64,000 nt of DNA from Nosocomiicoccus ampullae (lineage in GTDB: Bacteria > Bacillota > Bacilli > Staphylococcales > Salinicoccaceae), in contig NZ_MBFG01000001.1 of assembly GCF_001696685.1 (NCBI RefSeq), positions 58,117 to 122,116 of the forward strand, written 5' to 3'. The notes beneath the pieces were generated by a model, which saw only the letters and a list, made by a program, of their open reading frames with translations, did no database searches and was not told the origin of the DNA. The translations under genes and the position numbers were made by a program. This document shows positions 24,955 to 34,833 of this stretch, piece after piece. How positions within the stretch are numbered: position 1 is the first letter of the stretch; the number at the start of each line of letters is the position of its first letter.

Positions 24955-26079
24955 TTATTGTAACATTGATAAAAGAGTATTTGTATTATTTTGGTTGTTA
25001 TAATCATTCCAAAGATCTTTAAATTGACGTATTTCTTCCGCAGAGAAGTCATCATTTTTAATCATTTCAAGAATTTCATCTGTGCTATATGCGATATTTG
25101 TCGTGACGAGAGATTCATAATCATCTATTAAACCTTTTGTATTCTTATACTCATCTAAATCATAAGGATAATAGATAACTGGGCGCATAAGGTTCGCAAA
25201 TTCAAAGCCGACAGAAGAGTAGTCTGTAATTAAAATATCAGTCACACTTAACACTTCTTCTAACGAAAATCCGTCATTTAGATCAATGACACCCTTAATA
25301 TCAGTGTCTAACTGAACAGTAGGGTGTAGTCTTAACGCGATTCTATAATTGCTTGGCAACTGTTGACTCATTTTAGAGATGTCGAGTGGTATATCAGAAA
25401 TATTAAACTGATTTTCTCTATACGTCGGCGCATACGTTACAACGATAACTTCGTCGTCTAAATTTAAGCGACTTCGAACATTATCTCGAGTCGATTGAAT
25501 ATTCGACTGTTCTCTATAAAAATCAAGACGTGGCATCGCTGCTTTTATGATTTTTTTATCTTCAATAGAAAACGTCTGTTTAAAAATATCTGCCATACGT
25601 TTAGATCCAGCGACATAATAATCCACATTTTGATACGTTTTTTTAAACCGAGTTTTTGCACAGTCTGGACGGTGTTTAAATGACTCATCCATTAACCCAA
25701 ACGCCTTTACAGCACCAACCGCATGCCACGTTTGAAATACTTTAACATAAGGTTTTAATGTAGACATACCACCAATTACAGGGAAATGATTATCGACAAT
25801 AATATTTTTTGCACGACCAATTTCATATAATTCTTTTACGCTTAAACTACTATGTGTATACACTTTAACGTTATCAAACGTTTTAAAATCATACTGGCGC
25901 GATGAAAAAATATTAACTTCATCGTAGAGACGCATTTTCGGATGACGGATAATATAATCGATATTATCGCCAAAAGAAGTTAAAATCACGACAGAGTTTT
26001 TAACAGGTAATACGCGCATCAATAAAAAGAAACGTGAGACAAAAAAATTGTACACACGTATAAAAAGTTCTTTAATCAT
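24955..26079 (-). CDS. tarB: CDP-glycerol:N-acetylglucosaminyl-ManNAc glycerophosphotransferase TarB
   Basis: TagB/TarB-type primase that places the first glycerol-phosphate on the ManNAc-GlcNAc linkage unit. 374 residues, the TarB size. The motifs are FQTWHAVGAVKAFG (catalytic His), VTYAPTYRENQF, RLHPTVQ and ILITDYSSVGFEFANL. The start at 26079 gives an 8-bp overlap with tarD, so translation is coupled; the longer open frame would run through tarD. A TarF-type function is the alternative, but linkage to tarD and a separate TarF-like gene at 26620 favour TarB. Confidence 0.85.
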   Translation of the reverse strand: MIKELFIRVYNFFVSRFFLLMRVLPVKNSVVILTSFGDNIDYIIRHPKMRLYDEVNIFSSRQYDFKTFDNVKVYTHSSLSVKELYEIGRAKNIIVDNHFPVIGGMSTLKPYVKVFQTWHAVGAVKAFGLMDESFKHRPDCAKTRFKKTYQNVDYYVAGSKRMADIFKQTFSIEDKKIIKAAMPRLDFYREQSNIQSTRDNVRSRLNLDDEVIVVTYAPTYRENQFNISDIPLDISKMSQQLPSNYRIALRLHPTVQLDTDIKGVIDLNDGFSLEEVLSVTDILITDYSSVGFEFANLMRPVIYYPYDLDEYKNTKGLIDDYESLVTTNIAYSTDEILEMIKNDDFSAEEIRQFKDLWNDYNNQNNTNTLLSMLQ

Positions 26080-26464
26080 TTTGATTAAGATCTTTCTTAA
26101 TTTTAGTTGTTGATACACCTTCGGTTCTCGGTAGATATACGACTTCACATAAATCATTTAAGAAGTCGAATTCACCTTCCCAGTCATGACCCATTACGAA
26201 TGTATCAATGTTGTGATTTTTTACGTCATCACGTTTTTGATCCCAACTATTCTCTGGAATTACCTCATCGACATATTTAATCGCTTCTAAAATAAGTTTA
26301 CGATCCTCATATGAGTGATATGCTTCTTTATGTTTTAAGCTGTTGAAACTATCGGTTGATAATCCGACAACAAGGTAATCTCCCATCTGCTTCGCACGTT
26401 TTAAAATATTGATATGTCCGACATGTAATAAGTCAAAAGTTCCATATGTTATAATCTTTTTCAT
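26072..26464 (-). CDS. tarD: Glycerol-3-phosphate cytidylyltransferase TarD/TagD
   Basis: Makes CDP-glycerol from CTP and sn-glycerol-3-phosphate. 130 residues with the complete signature: YGTFDLLHVGHINIL (HxGH, residues 14-17) and RTEGVSTTKIK (near residue 113). ATG 26464 is divergent from tarF across a 155-bp promoter region. First gene of the tarD-tarB-LCP operon; it supplies substrate to the three glycerophosphotransferases in this window. Confidence 0.97.
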   Translation of the reverse strand: MKKIITYGTFDLLHVGHINILKRAKQMGDYLVVGLSTDSFNSLKHKEAYHSYEDRKLILEAIKYVDEVIPENSWDQKRDDVKNHNIDTFVMGHDWEGEFDFLNDLCEVVYLPRTEGVSTTKIKKDLNQND

Positions 26465-26619
26465 TGGATTTCACCTTAATAATTATTTCTATCTTTTCAG
26501 TCTATACCAAAACTGTACAAATTACGATTGTTATAGTATATTACTTTACGCATTTTGACAAAACTTCGGTATAATATAGTCTATATATTATAATTAATGA
26601 AGAAAGAAAGTAGATTTAA

Positions 26620-27786
26620 ATGAAATTTTTAAAGTCATTTTGGTTAAATATATACAAGTTTATCTTTTTTACTGCAGGACTAATTCTACCTAAAAATAAA
26701 AAGAGAATTATGTTCGAAAGTTTTTTAGGAAAGCAATTCAGTGATAATCCTCGTGCATTATATGAATATATGAAAATGCATTATAGCGAATACGAACTTA
26801 TCTGGAGTGCGGATAAGCGTCACGTAAAAACATTCGAAGAACATGGCGTGCCGTATTTTAAGAGATTCTCACTAAAGTGGTTAATCGCAATGAATACATC
26901 ACATATATGGGTTTCAAATAGTAGGTTACCTTTATGGATTCCTAAGCCAAGATCTACAAAGTATTTACAAACATGGCATGGTACGCCGTTAAAGCGTCTA
27001 GCATTAGATATGGATGAAGTACTTATGGCTGATACAGACACAGAAAGATATAAGAAAAACTTTACTAAAGAATCTAGTAAATGGGATTATTTAATTTCTC
27101 CGAATCCATATTCAACAGAAATATTTAAACGCGCATTTAATTTTAATAAAGAAATGTTAGAGACGGGTTACCCTAGAAATGATTACTTAGTCAATTTTAA
27201 TATTCCGGATTATATTCATAAACTTAAAGTCGAACTTGGTATCAAACGCGGGAAAAAAGTGATTCTTTATGCACCAACTTGGAGAGACAATGAATATCAC
27301 GAGCGTGGACGTTATAAATTTGACATCCAACTTGACCTAGATCAAATGCAAAAAGAATTAGGTGATGATTACATAATTTTATTACGTATGCATTACTTAA
27401 TTGCAGAGAATCTAGATGTGGCAAAATACAATGGTTTCGTACTCGATTTCTCAAATTATGAAGATATTCGCGATTTATACTTAGTATCGGATATGCTAAT
27501 TACCGACTATTCATCTGTGTTTTTTGATTACGCGATTTTAGATCGTCCGATGATGTTCTTTACGTATGATATTGACAGTTATCGTGATGTTGTAAGAGGG
27601 TTTTATTTTGATTTTGAACAAAAAGCACCAGGTCCTTTATTGTACAATACTGATGAAGTTTTACATGCCATACAGAATATTGAGCTACAAGATTATTCTG
27701 TCATTCGACACGAATTTAGAGAAAAGTTTTGCGCATTAGAGGACGGTAAAGCGTCCGAGCGTGTAGTTAATAGTATTTTACGGTAA
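26620..27786 (+). CDS. tarF: Teichoic acid glycerol-phosphate transferase TarF
   Basis: CDP-glycerol-dependent transferase of 388 residues, the length of staphylococcal TarF, which adds the second glycerol-phosphate as primer for poly(ribitol-phosphate). An amphipathic N-terminal helix is followed by the TagF-like domain: TWHGTPLKRLA (His near 119), NPYSTEIF, GYPRND, LYAPTWRDN, LLRMHY and MLITDYSSVFFDY. It starts the tarF-tagG-tagH run. Because no poly-glycerol TagF with a long N-terminal membrane-targeting domain is adjacent and tarIJL are present, TarF is favoured over TagF. Confidence 0.87.
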   Translation: MKFLKSFWLNIYKFIFFTAGLILPKNKKRIMFESFLGKQFSDNPRALYEYMKMHYSEYELIWSADKRHVKTFEEHGVPYFKRFSLKWLIAMNTSHIWVSNSRLPLWIPKPRSTKYLQTWHGTPLKRLALDMDEVLMADTDTERYKKNFTKESSKWDYLISPNPYSTEIFKRAFNFNKEMLETGYPRNDYLVNFNIPDYIHKLKVELGIKRGKKVILYAPTWRDNEYHERGRYKFDIQLDLDQMQKELGDDYIILLRMHYLIAENLDVAKYNGFVLDFSNYEDIRDLYLVSDMLITDYSSVFFDYAILDRPMMFFTYDIDSYRDVVRGFYFDFEQKAPGPLLYNTDEVLHAIQNIELQDYSVIRHEFREKFCALEDGKASERVVNSILR

Positions 27787-27804
27787 TGATTGAAAGGGAA
27801 TAAA

Positions 27805-28626
27805 ATGAAATCTTTATTTAAACTAATACAAGAACAAACAGAATATTTCTACTTAGCACGACGATTGTCATTATATGAATTAAAAAGTAGTAATAAAAAC
27901 AATTATCTAGGTATGCTCTGGGAATTATTAAATCCACTCACTCAAATACTAATCTATTGGTTCGTATTTGGAACTCTAAGAAACCGTGCGCCAGTTATCG
28001 TCAATGGTGATGAAACACCATTTATATTATGGCTAATAGTTGGGTTTTTAGTGTGGATCTTTTTCTACCAAGCTTCAATAGAAGCATCTAAATCTATATA
28101 TACTAGACTTAGAATGTTATCTAAAATGAACTTCCCAATGAGTGTTATACCGAATATTCCTATTTTGTCTAAAATTTATATACATTTTGGAATGCTAGTT
28201 ATTGCACTTATCGTACATCAAATTTATGGATATTATGTTTCAATTTATTTAATACAGGTCGTATACTTCATCTTTTGTTTATACGTCTTTACTTTTGCAT
28301 TTGGCTTAATTATGTCGACGTTATCTACAATTATCAGAGATGTGCACCTGTTTTTAAACTCAACACTCAGAATGGGTCTATATGTTTCAGGAGTACTGTG
28401 GCCATTAACGATGTTAAGTGATTTCCCGAAAGTGATGTACGTATTAAAATTTAACCCACTTATCTACGTCATTGATGGATATCGATATGCATTTTTAGGT
28501 TCAGGGTGGTACATTATTGAACATTGGAAGTATGGATTATACTTCTGGGCAGTAGTATTAATATTATTATTAATAGGTGCAACGCTTCACATGAGATTTA
28601 GAAGAAACTTTATTGATTACTTATAG
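27805..28626 (+). CDS. tagG: Teichoic acid ABC exporter permease TagG/TarG
   Basis: Membrane subunit of the WTA flippase (ABC-2 type). 273 residues with six hydrophobic segments after a cytosolic amphipathic start. The ABC-2 signature is visible near NYLGMLWELLNPL (residues about 36-48). ATG 27805 is used, with GAAAGGG 8 nt upstream, rather than TTG 27790. tagH begins 12 bp after its stop. Confidence 0.93.
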   Translation: MKSLFKLIQEQTEYFYLARRLSLYELKSSNKNNYLGMLWELLNPLTQILIYWFVFGTLRNRAPVIVNGDETPFILWLIVGFLVWIFFYQASIEASKSIYTRLRMLSKMNFPMSVIPNIPILSKIYIHFGMLVIALIVHQIYGYYVSIYLIQVVYFIFCLYVFTFAFGLIMSTLSTIIRDVHLFLNSTLRMGLYVSGVLWPLTMLSDFPKVMYVLKFNPLIYVIDGYRYAFLGSGWYIIEHWKYGLYFWAVVLILLLIGATLHMRFRRNFIDYL

Positions 28627-28638
28627 AGGTTGGATAAT

Positions 28639-29970
28639 ATGGAGAAAGTTATAGAAGTAAAAGATGTTTCAAAAAAATATACGTTGTTCAATGACTCTAA
28701 AGAAAAGTTTTTAAATTTGTTTAATAAAGAAAAATATGGAAAAGCTTTTTATGCACTAGATTCTGTGAGTTTTTCAGCATATGAAGGTGATGTTGTTGGA
28801 TTTATTGGAACAAATGGATCTGGTAAATCAACATTATCTAATATTATCGCAGGAATTGTACCCGAAACAAAAGGAGAGGTACATACCCGTGGTGATGTTG
28901 CTTTAATTGCAGTTGCTGCAGGACTCAATAACAATTTAACAGGCAGAGAGAACATTGAGTTAAAATGTTTAATGCTCGGATTTAGTAAACAGGAAATTAA
29001 AGAATTAGAGCCAGAAATAATCGAATTTTCAGAGCTAGGGGAATTTATTGATCAGCCAGTAAAGTCATACTCTAGTGGTATGAGGTCTAGACTTGGTTTT
29101 GCAATTTCAGTAAGTGTAGATCCGGATGTCCTTATTATCGATGAGGCGCTGTCAGTTGGAGATAAGGCATTTGCTGAGAAAAGTTTACAAAAGATGAAAG
29201 ACTTTAAAGAACAAGGCAAGACGATGATTTTCGTTTCGCACTCGCTCGGTCAAATGAAGCAATTTTGTAACAAAATACTTTGGTTAGAATTTGGTCGTGT
29301 TAAAGCATATGGTGAAACGAATGAAGTTCTCGGCATGTATGAAAGATACTTAAGAAAATGGCAAAAGATGACAAAGAAAGAACGCGATGAATACCGTAAT
29401 AATATATTATCGTCTCCAGCCACAACAGATAATAAACAAGAAATAGGTAATACGGTAATCTATTCTCAAACAGATGAGTACATTACAGAAAAAGATGATT
29501 ATGAACTTCACATGGAAAGTAGATTAGGCCATATTAGAGGTGGTAAATCATCTGTATATGAAGCACCAAATAGTAGAGAGAATGTAAAATCATCTAATGA
29601 CTTTAAACATCATGTATATTATATTACCCGATCAGCAAATTATAGATTTGAGAAGTATTATTTATTATCGACTTCACGAAGTGCAGAAGATGGAGTCATT
29701 GGTTGGATGAAAGAAAAAGACATTCAATCACATACATTTTCTTTAATAGACCAAGATAATAAGCATGTCATATTGAACGGTGAAGGTAGTGCGTTCTATA
29801 TGCCATGGGGTGGTAAGAAAAACGCAGCATTTGCAGATTTAAAGAAACTGACAGGGACAGAAATACATGTCATTGAGACATGGTTCATCGGTCGTAATAT
29901 ATGGTATAAAGCAATAATTGATAATGAACAAGTTTGGTTGAATGCGAAATATACAAAAGAAAGTGAATAA
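28639..29970 (+). CDS. tagH: Teichoic acid ABC exporter ATPase TagH/TarH with C-terminal SH3-like extension
   Basis: ATPase of the WTA exporter. 443 residues. The nucleotide-binding domain (residues about 1-235) has Walker A GTNGSGKST (near 57), signature YSSGMRSRLG (near 142), Walker B VLIIDEALSVGD and the H-loop VSHSLGQ. The remaining about 200 residues contain a linker and a C-terminal SH3/GW-like domain (about 325-443: ARSxNYRFEKYYLLS... then IWYKAIIDNEQVWLNAKY), an extension also known from Bacillus-type TagH. ATG 28639 follows AGAGGT. The operon ends at a strong terminator. Confidence 0.92.
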   Translation: MEKVIEVKDVSKKYTLFNDSKEKFLNLFNKEKYGKAFYALDSVSFSAYEGDVVGFIGTNGSGKSTLSNIIAGIVPETKGEVHTRGDVALIAVAAGLNNNLTGRENIELKCLMLGFSKQEIKELEPEIIEFSELGEFIDQPVKSYSSGMRSRLGFAISVSVDPDVLIIDEALSVGDKAFAEKSLQKMKDFKEQGKTMIFVSHSLGQMKQFCNKILWLEFGRVKAYGETNEVLGMYERYLRKWQKMTKKERDEYRNNILSSPATTDNKQEIGNTVIYSQTDEYITEKDDYELHMESRLGHIRGGKSSVYEAPNSRENVKSSNDFKHHVYYITRSANYRFEKYYLLSTSRSAEDGVIGWMKEKDIQSHTFSLIDQDNKHVILNGEGSAFYMPWGGKKNAAFADLKKLTGTEIHVIETWFIGRNIWYKAIIDNEQVWLNAKYTKESE

Positions 29971-29990
29971 ATTCATAGTAAAATAAAAGA

Positions 29991-30028
29991 GCCCTTCTGT
30001 ATTTTTAAAAATATACAGAAGGGCATTT
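29991..30028. terminator. Terminator between tagH and glycosyltransferase gene
   Basis: GCCCTTCTGTAT pairs with ATACAGAAGGGC across an A/T-rich loop. It lies between two convergent genes and is flanked by T- and A-rich runs, so it can work in both directions. Confidence 0.9.
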
Positions 30029-30029
30029 A

Positions 30030-31172
30030 TTATTTTATTTTATAATACACTTTTTTTGCGACGCTTTTTAATTTACGTTTTACTCTCTTTTTGTTTCGGT
30101 TTATAAATGAATTATCTTTTTTTGTTAATGCATTTATTTTTCTTTCTAATTCATCTATTTTTAATTGTTGCAATTCAGCTTTATACGCTAATAGTACAGC
30201 ATTACCATCTTTTTGACGATAAGCCCTTAATCGGTTATAAAAGCGATCGTTTACATATTCTTCGGCCCTTTCTGGGAAAGAGCTATTGAACAAGTCAGCA
30301 AACAGTTCTAGCCAGTCATTGTGGACTTTTGTCTTATGGATATGGATTAAATAATTAAGTGTGTTTCCAATACCAAAATTCATTATTCTATCTACAAAAG
30401 CAGCAGCAGCACGATCTTTAAACTCTTGGTCACCAAGTTCACCATCATAAATTATATTTAAGATTTCTTTATAATTTTCAAACGTCCTGTTTTTAGACTG
30501 CTTACTTGAGGTTAACCGGTCATCTGTATGATGTACGATATAATAATAAGGCTGATCAGCTAATATACTATGAACTTTTGTGTTAAAAAGAAATCGTGCT
30601 GTCACGAGCATGTCTTCGCCAATCAAGACATCTTTGTCAAATTTTAAATTTAACCGATCCCACTCTGATCTTTTAAAAGCTTTAAGTACGGATAAGGCAG
30701 TTAGCATATTATTCTCGATAATATCTGCATTACCTAATGATCCATGCTTGGCAAATGATCTCGGTACGTTACCTTTGATGTTATCTTCATTGCCTTTCAC
30801 ATACTTAGGGTAGATGATATCTGAATTGTTTGTTTTAGCAAAATCATATAGGTGAGTTACTAGCTCTTTTGCAACAAAGTCATCAGAATCTACAAAAAAC
30901 AAATATTCTCCTTCAGCGTGTTCAGCTGCTGTGTTTCTTGGAATACTAGCATTACCAGAGTTCTCATCAAGTTTTAACAGCTTATAGTTTTTGAATTCTT
31001 CTTCTTCAAAAATGCTTTTAACTTTTTCGAATGTTCCATCTGTAGAACAGTCATCAACAACTATAATTTCATAATTTTCTTCAGGCTCAGTCTGGTTGAT
31101 TAATGATAGAATGCATTTGTCAATTTTATTTACTCGATTGTATACAGGAATACAGAAACTAACTTTTTTCAT
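30030..31172 (-). CDS. Family 2 glycosyltransferase, TarS/TarP-like WTA sugar transferase
   Basis: 380-residue GT2 enzyme. The N-terminal GT-A fold is plain: VSFCIPVYNRVNKID, IIVVDDCSTDGT, NSGNASIPRNTAAEHAEGE and the metal-binding FVDSDD (near 93). The closest pattern known to me is TarS/TarP of Staphylococcus (same VVVDDCSTD...PRN.A...AEGE..FVDSDD series), which put beta-GlcNAc on ribitol-phosphate WTA. A basic, Lys-rich C-terminal helix (about 345-380) may bind membrane or trimerise. Its position as the last gene of tarI-tarJ-tarL supports a WTA glycosylation role; the sugar and linkage are not certain. Confidence 0.82.
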   Translation of the reverse strand: MKKVSFCIPVYNRVNKIDKCILSLINQTEPEENYEIIVVDDCSTDGTFEKVKSIFEEEEFKNYKLLKLDENSGNASIPRNTAAEHAEGEYLFFVDSDDFVAKELVTHLYDFAKTNNSDIIYPKYVKGNEDNIKGNVPRSFAKHGSLGNADIIENNMLTALSVLKAFKRSEWDRLNLKFDKDVLIGEDMLVTARFLFNTKVHSILADQPYYYIVHHTDDRLTSSKQSKNRTFENYKEILNIIYDGELGDQEFKDRAAAAFVDRIMNFGIGNTLNYLIHIHKTKVHNDWLELFADLFNSSFPERAEEYVNDRFYNRLRAYRQKDGNAVLLAYKAELQQLKIDELERKINALTKKDNSFINRNKKRVKRKLKSVAKKVYYKIK

Positions 31173-31208
31173 AAGATCTCCTTGATAGCTTTAGGGTATG
31201 AGGTGTCA

Positions 31209-32912
31209 TTACTTTTCTTTATTAAACACGTCATTAACAAGACGCTCACTTGATCGACCATCTGTATATTTGAAGTGTTTATTTATAAAGTTAGTAATTT
31301 TTTCTTCCTCGAAATCTTTGTTATATAGAGATGTAATCAGCTCATCGAAATCTTGTACAATTTTTCCTGGTACGAAGTCTGTATAAGTTTCGTAAAAGTC
31401 TCTTTTAGAAACGTAATCTTCTAAGTCATATGCATAAAACAGCATTGGCTTCTTGAATAAAGAGAACTCATATACTAATGACGAATAATCACTGATTAAA
31501 ATGTCTGTAATAAATAAAATGTTATTTACTTCCCTGTAGCTTGATATATCGATGAAATACTTATTGTATTTCATAGGGAATTTTAGTTTGTTTCTTACAA
31601 ATGGATGCATTTTAAACAGTACGACTGAGTTTGATTCTTCACAGTATTTCGCTAATTTTGCGAAATCTATTTTAAAGAACGGATAATAAGCAGAATTATG
31701 ACCATTACCTCTAAAAGTAGGTGCAAAAAGAATCACTTGTTTATCTTTAATTTGTGGGTAAATAGAATATAATTCCTTCGTTACTTTTTTCTCATATTTA
31801 TCATTAAAGAATATGTCCGTTCTTGGAACTCCAGTTGGAATGACATTAGATTCTTTAATACCAAATGCTTCAGCATAATATGGAATATCATTCTCTGCGG
31901 AAACATATACTTTTGTATAGTTTCTATGAGAACGCGTATTAAAGAAATTACCACCTGATTTACCAACTCTACTATAGCCAAATGTTTTAAATGTACCGAC
32001 CGCATGCCATACTTGGATGATTTCCTGATCTTTTCTAAAATTGACTCTATATATCATTGGATGAAAGTCATCCACAAAGATGTATTTAGATTTACCCAGT
32101 AGGTAGGGGAATTTAAACTTGTCAAAAAAGTTTCTTCGATCCGTTATATGGCGTTTAAATTGTTGGTGAATATTATACTCCTTATCTTTATCTTGTCGAA
32201 TCATCTCTCTAAAAATATATTCGAAATTTCCAGACATTTCTGCTCTTGAGTCTGATGTAAATAATACATCTTTCGTATTATTTTTGTTTCTATATTTTGA
32301 CCAGTTAAAGATGAGATGGAATATAAAATCCCTGATTGAGAATGATGTTTTATTATAATTTCTACGAATACTTTTCATTGTTGCTTCATAGAAATCCAAT
32401 TTTTCTTTTGGTTGTTTAAAAGATATTGAAAGTAAGAACTCGTTGACTTCTGTAGATAACATTGGAGTTACAGTATAAACTGTACTTTTTGAAGTTCCAC
32501 TTCGTTTAAACTCTTTTCCATAATATGATAAGACAAAATTATGAATAGTATTCTCATCGCCTAATTCTATAATCTCATTTAATGTTTCTTGTTCGTCATT
32601 TGTCAGTTCAAGTTTTGAAGCATCTAGAAGTGTCTCTGAAGTTTGAGCAATGTACGTATATTCATCTTCAACGACTATTAAATAATCATCTTCTGGTAAG
32701 TAATTACCATTATTTATGTTAGATAAAGAAAATCGTGCAGAGAACTTATCCCCCTCGATGTTGACCTCATTGGCAGTCATTACTTTCGATTCATCTAGAT
32801 TTCTTAAATAGAATTCTGGAGATGAAAAATCTCCATCTAAGAAGCGTCCTTCTATAAAGAATTGCACGCGTTCCCATCTAATATTTTCAATTACAACCTT
32901 GCGTTCTTTCAT
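31209..32912 (-). CDS. tarL: CDP-ribitol:ribitol-phosphate transferase TarL (polymerase)
   Basis: Poly(ribitol-phosphate) polymerase of the TarL/TarK group, 567 residues, near TarL's usual 562. N-terminal beta-rich domain of about 190 residues (MKERKVVIENIRWERVQ), then the transferase domain with IIQVWHAVGTFKTFGYSR (His), LFAPTFRGNG, LFKMHPF and ILISDYSSLVYEFSLF. ATG 32912 lies 17 bp after tarJ. Together with TarI/TarJ it makes and polymerises CDP-ribitol. TarK (bifunctional) cannot be separated from TarL by eye. Confidence 0.92.
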   Translation of the reverse strand: MKERKVVIENIRWERVQFFIEGRFLDGDFSSPEFYLRNLDESKVMTANEVNIEGDKFSARFSLSNINNGNYLPEDDYLIVVEDEYTYIAQTSETLLDASKLELTNDEQETLNEIIELGDENTIHNFVLSYYGKEFKRSGTSKSTVYTVTPMLSTEVNEFLLSISFKQPKEKLDFYEATMKSIRRNYNKTSFSIRDFIFHLIFNWSKYRNKNNTKDVLFTSDSRAEMSGNFEYIFREMIRQDKDKEYNIHQQFKRHITDRRNFFDKFKFPYLLGKSKYIFVDDFHPMIYRVNFRKDQEIIQVWHAVGTFKTFGYSRVGKSGGNFFNTRSHRNYTKVYVSAENDIPYYAEAFGIKESNVIPTGVPRTDIFFNDKYEKKVTKELYSIYPQIKDKQVILFAPTFRGNGHNSAYYPFFKIDFAKLAKYCEESNSVVLFKMHPFVRNKLKFPMKYNKYFIDISSYREVNNILFITDILISDYSSLVYEFSLFKKPMLFYAYDLEDYVSKRDFYETYTDFVPGKIVQDFDELITSLYNKDFEEEKITNFINKHFKYTDGRSSERLVNDVFNKEK

Positions 32913-32929
32913 GTTTATACCTCGTTAAT

Positions 32930-33955
32930 TTAGATTTCCCATTTCATGACTGTTTTACCCCATGATGTTGATAGATCTGCTTCAAAAGCAGCTGTAACGT
33001 CATCAATTGTGCGAACTGTAAATTCTTTTCCTTTTAATAATGATAGTTTATCTACAATATCTGGATGCTGTCGATAAATATCAGCAACTGCTTGAAAGTC
33101 TTTTGCACCACTACGACTACTACCGATGAGTGTAAGTCCACGTTCTAATACCATTCTTGTATTTATTTCGACAGGATGCTCACTAACACCTAACAATGCT
33201 ATTGAGCCTTCAGGATTTATATGATCAATGATTTGATCAATTGCGCTTTGACTACCACGTCCTCCGACGCATTCAAATGCATGATCAAAAGTTAAATCCT
33301 CAGGGATTTCATCTATATAAAAAGTCTTGTCGACAAATGAAAAGTAGCTTAACTTATACTCCGTTTTCCCGAACACGTAAATTTTAGCATCGGGATATAT
33401 TTTTCTGAGTAAAATGGCAGTTATATAACCAAGGTTGCCATCTCCCCAAATTCCGAAACTTGATGTATTTGAAATAGATTTTCTTTTAAAGCGATCGATT
33501 GCGTGTATGCTTACTGAAACTAATTCAGAATAAGAAACAGTACTGAAGTCCATTTCGTCAGGTAAAACAATAGCACGATCGTGATCTAAAAAGACATAGT
33601 CTTGCATAAAACCGTCATAACCACTAGATCTGAACTTGCTAGATTTTAAGTAGTTTTCTGCAATTACTTCATCCACTTCTGTTGGAGTGTTAGGGACCAT
33701 TAATACTTTTGTGCCGACTTTAAATTGCCCCTTACTATCATAAACAACTTCTCCAACACCTTCATGAATTAAAGCCATTGGTAGCTTTTCTCTCATTGCT
33801 TGTTCGCCACGTGTACCTGTGTAATAACGTTGGTCTGCAGCACATATAGATAAATATGTTGGTCTTACAACCACTTTATTTGAGTTAATATCTTTATTTG
33901 TATAAGTTACTTCAAACTGTCTAGGAGATACTAACTGATAAATTTGATTAATCAT
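32930..33955 (-). CDS. tarJ: Ribulose-5-phosphate reductase TarJ
   Basis: NADPH-dependent alcohol dehydrogenase-family enzyme that reduces ribulose 5-phosphate to ribitol 5-phosphate for CDP-ribitol. 341 residues. N-terminal catalytic part with [14 protein letters not shown] (zinc-site Cys in TarJ) and HEGVGEVV (His-Glu). The Rossmann segment is [18 protein letters not shown] (near 170-187). Overlaps tarI by 8 bp, matching the known functional coupling of TarI and TarJ. Confidence 0.94.
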   Translation of the reverse strand: MINQIYQLVSPRQFEVTYTNKDINSNKVVVRPTYLSICAADQRYYTGTRGEQAMREKLPMALIHEGVGEVVYDSKGQFKVGTKVLMVPNTPTEVDEVIAENYLKSSKFRSSGYDGFMQDYVFLDHDRAIVLPDEMDFSTVSYSELVSVSIHAIDRFKRKSISNTSSFGIWGDGNLGYITAILLRKIYPDAKIYVFGKTEYKLSYFSFVDKTFYIDEIPEDLTFDHAFECVGGRGSQSAIDQIIDHINPEGSIALLGVSEHPVEINTRMVLERGLTLIGSSRSGAKDFQAVADIYRQHPDIVDKLSLLKGKEFTVRTIDDVTAAFEADLSTSWGKTVMKWEI

Positions 33956-34664
33956 CTGCTATACCACCCTTAATAATTGAATTCGCAACTTTTAAGTCGT
34001 ATGGTGTTGTGACTTTAATGTTAAATAATTCACCGTCTACTAAGCGAACTTCTCCACCTTGTTCGACAATAATTTTACAAGCATCAGTTAAAATGTTTTT
34101 CTGTTCTTCTGAAAGTGAACTGTATTTTTCTTTTAATAACTTTATGTTAAAAGATTGTGGAGTTTGACCTTGATACATATGATCTCTGACAGGGATGCTT
34201 GAAATTGTTTTACCATCTGTTGAAGTCACTATGGTATCAATCGCACTTATAACCGTGTCTACAGCACCATATTCTTTTGCTAATTGAATATTTTCTTTAA
34301 TAATGCGATGTGTTAAAAATGGTCTTACCGCATCATGAGTTACGATAATATCGTCATCATTTGTACCGTGATGTTCATCGATGTAGTCTAAGATGTTCAT
34401 AATCGTTTCATTACGATCTTCTCCACCTTTTATTACGATTACTTTATCTGAGTTGATATTATGTTTAGAGAGAATATCATTTGTATGTCCGATCCATTTT
34501 TCAGGAGTTGCAATAATAATTTTATTAAAATCATTTTCTAAAATAAACTTCTCCACTGTATGGATAATAATTGGTTTATCATTTAAATCTAAAAATTGTT
34601 TTGGGAGAGGAACATTCCCCATTCTTGATCCAATTCCTCCAGCTAATATACCAGCGTAAATCAT
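33948..34664 (-). CDS. tarI: D-ribitol-5-phosphate cytidylyltransferase TarI
   Basis: Forms CDP-ribitol from CTP and ribitol 5-phosphate. 238 residues of the IspD/TarI family with the nucleotide-binding start [13 protein letters not shown] and PLPKQFL, and the later THDAVRPF (metal site) and GQTPQSF. ATG 34664 is chosen because GGAAGGTG lies 6 nt upstream; the in-frame ATG at 34673 overlaps that site. First gene of the tarI-tarJ-tarL-glycosyltransferase operon. Confidence 0.95.
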   Translation of the reverse strand: MIYAGILAGGIGSRMGNVPLPKQFLDLNDKPIIIHTVEKFILENDFNKIIIATPEKWIGHTNDILSKHNINSDKVIVIKGGEDRNETIMNILDYIDEHHGTNDDDIIVTHDAVRPFLTHRIIKENIQLAKEYGAVDTVISAIDTIVTSTDGKTISSIPVRDHMYQGQTPQSFNIKLLKEKYSSLSEEQKNILTDACKIIVEQGGEVRLVDGELFNIKVTTPYDLKVANSIIKGGIADD

Positions 34665-34833
34665 AAATAACACCTTCCACTTATTTATTTCGATGATTTA
34701 CTAAAATTTTACACTATATTATTTGTGAATTCAAAAATGACCAAACAATTACTAAAAACATGAGTCGATATTCTTTTTAATTTCATCGTGGCTTTGCTAC
34801 AATTATAATATAAACAACATTGGAGGCATTTAT

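Noticed and set aside
26080-26157. Longer TarB start within tarD
   Set aside because: No ribosome site; ATG 26079 gives a normal TarB and a usual stop/start overlap.
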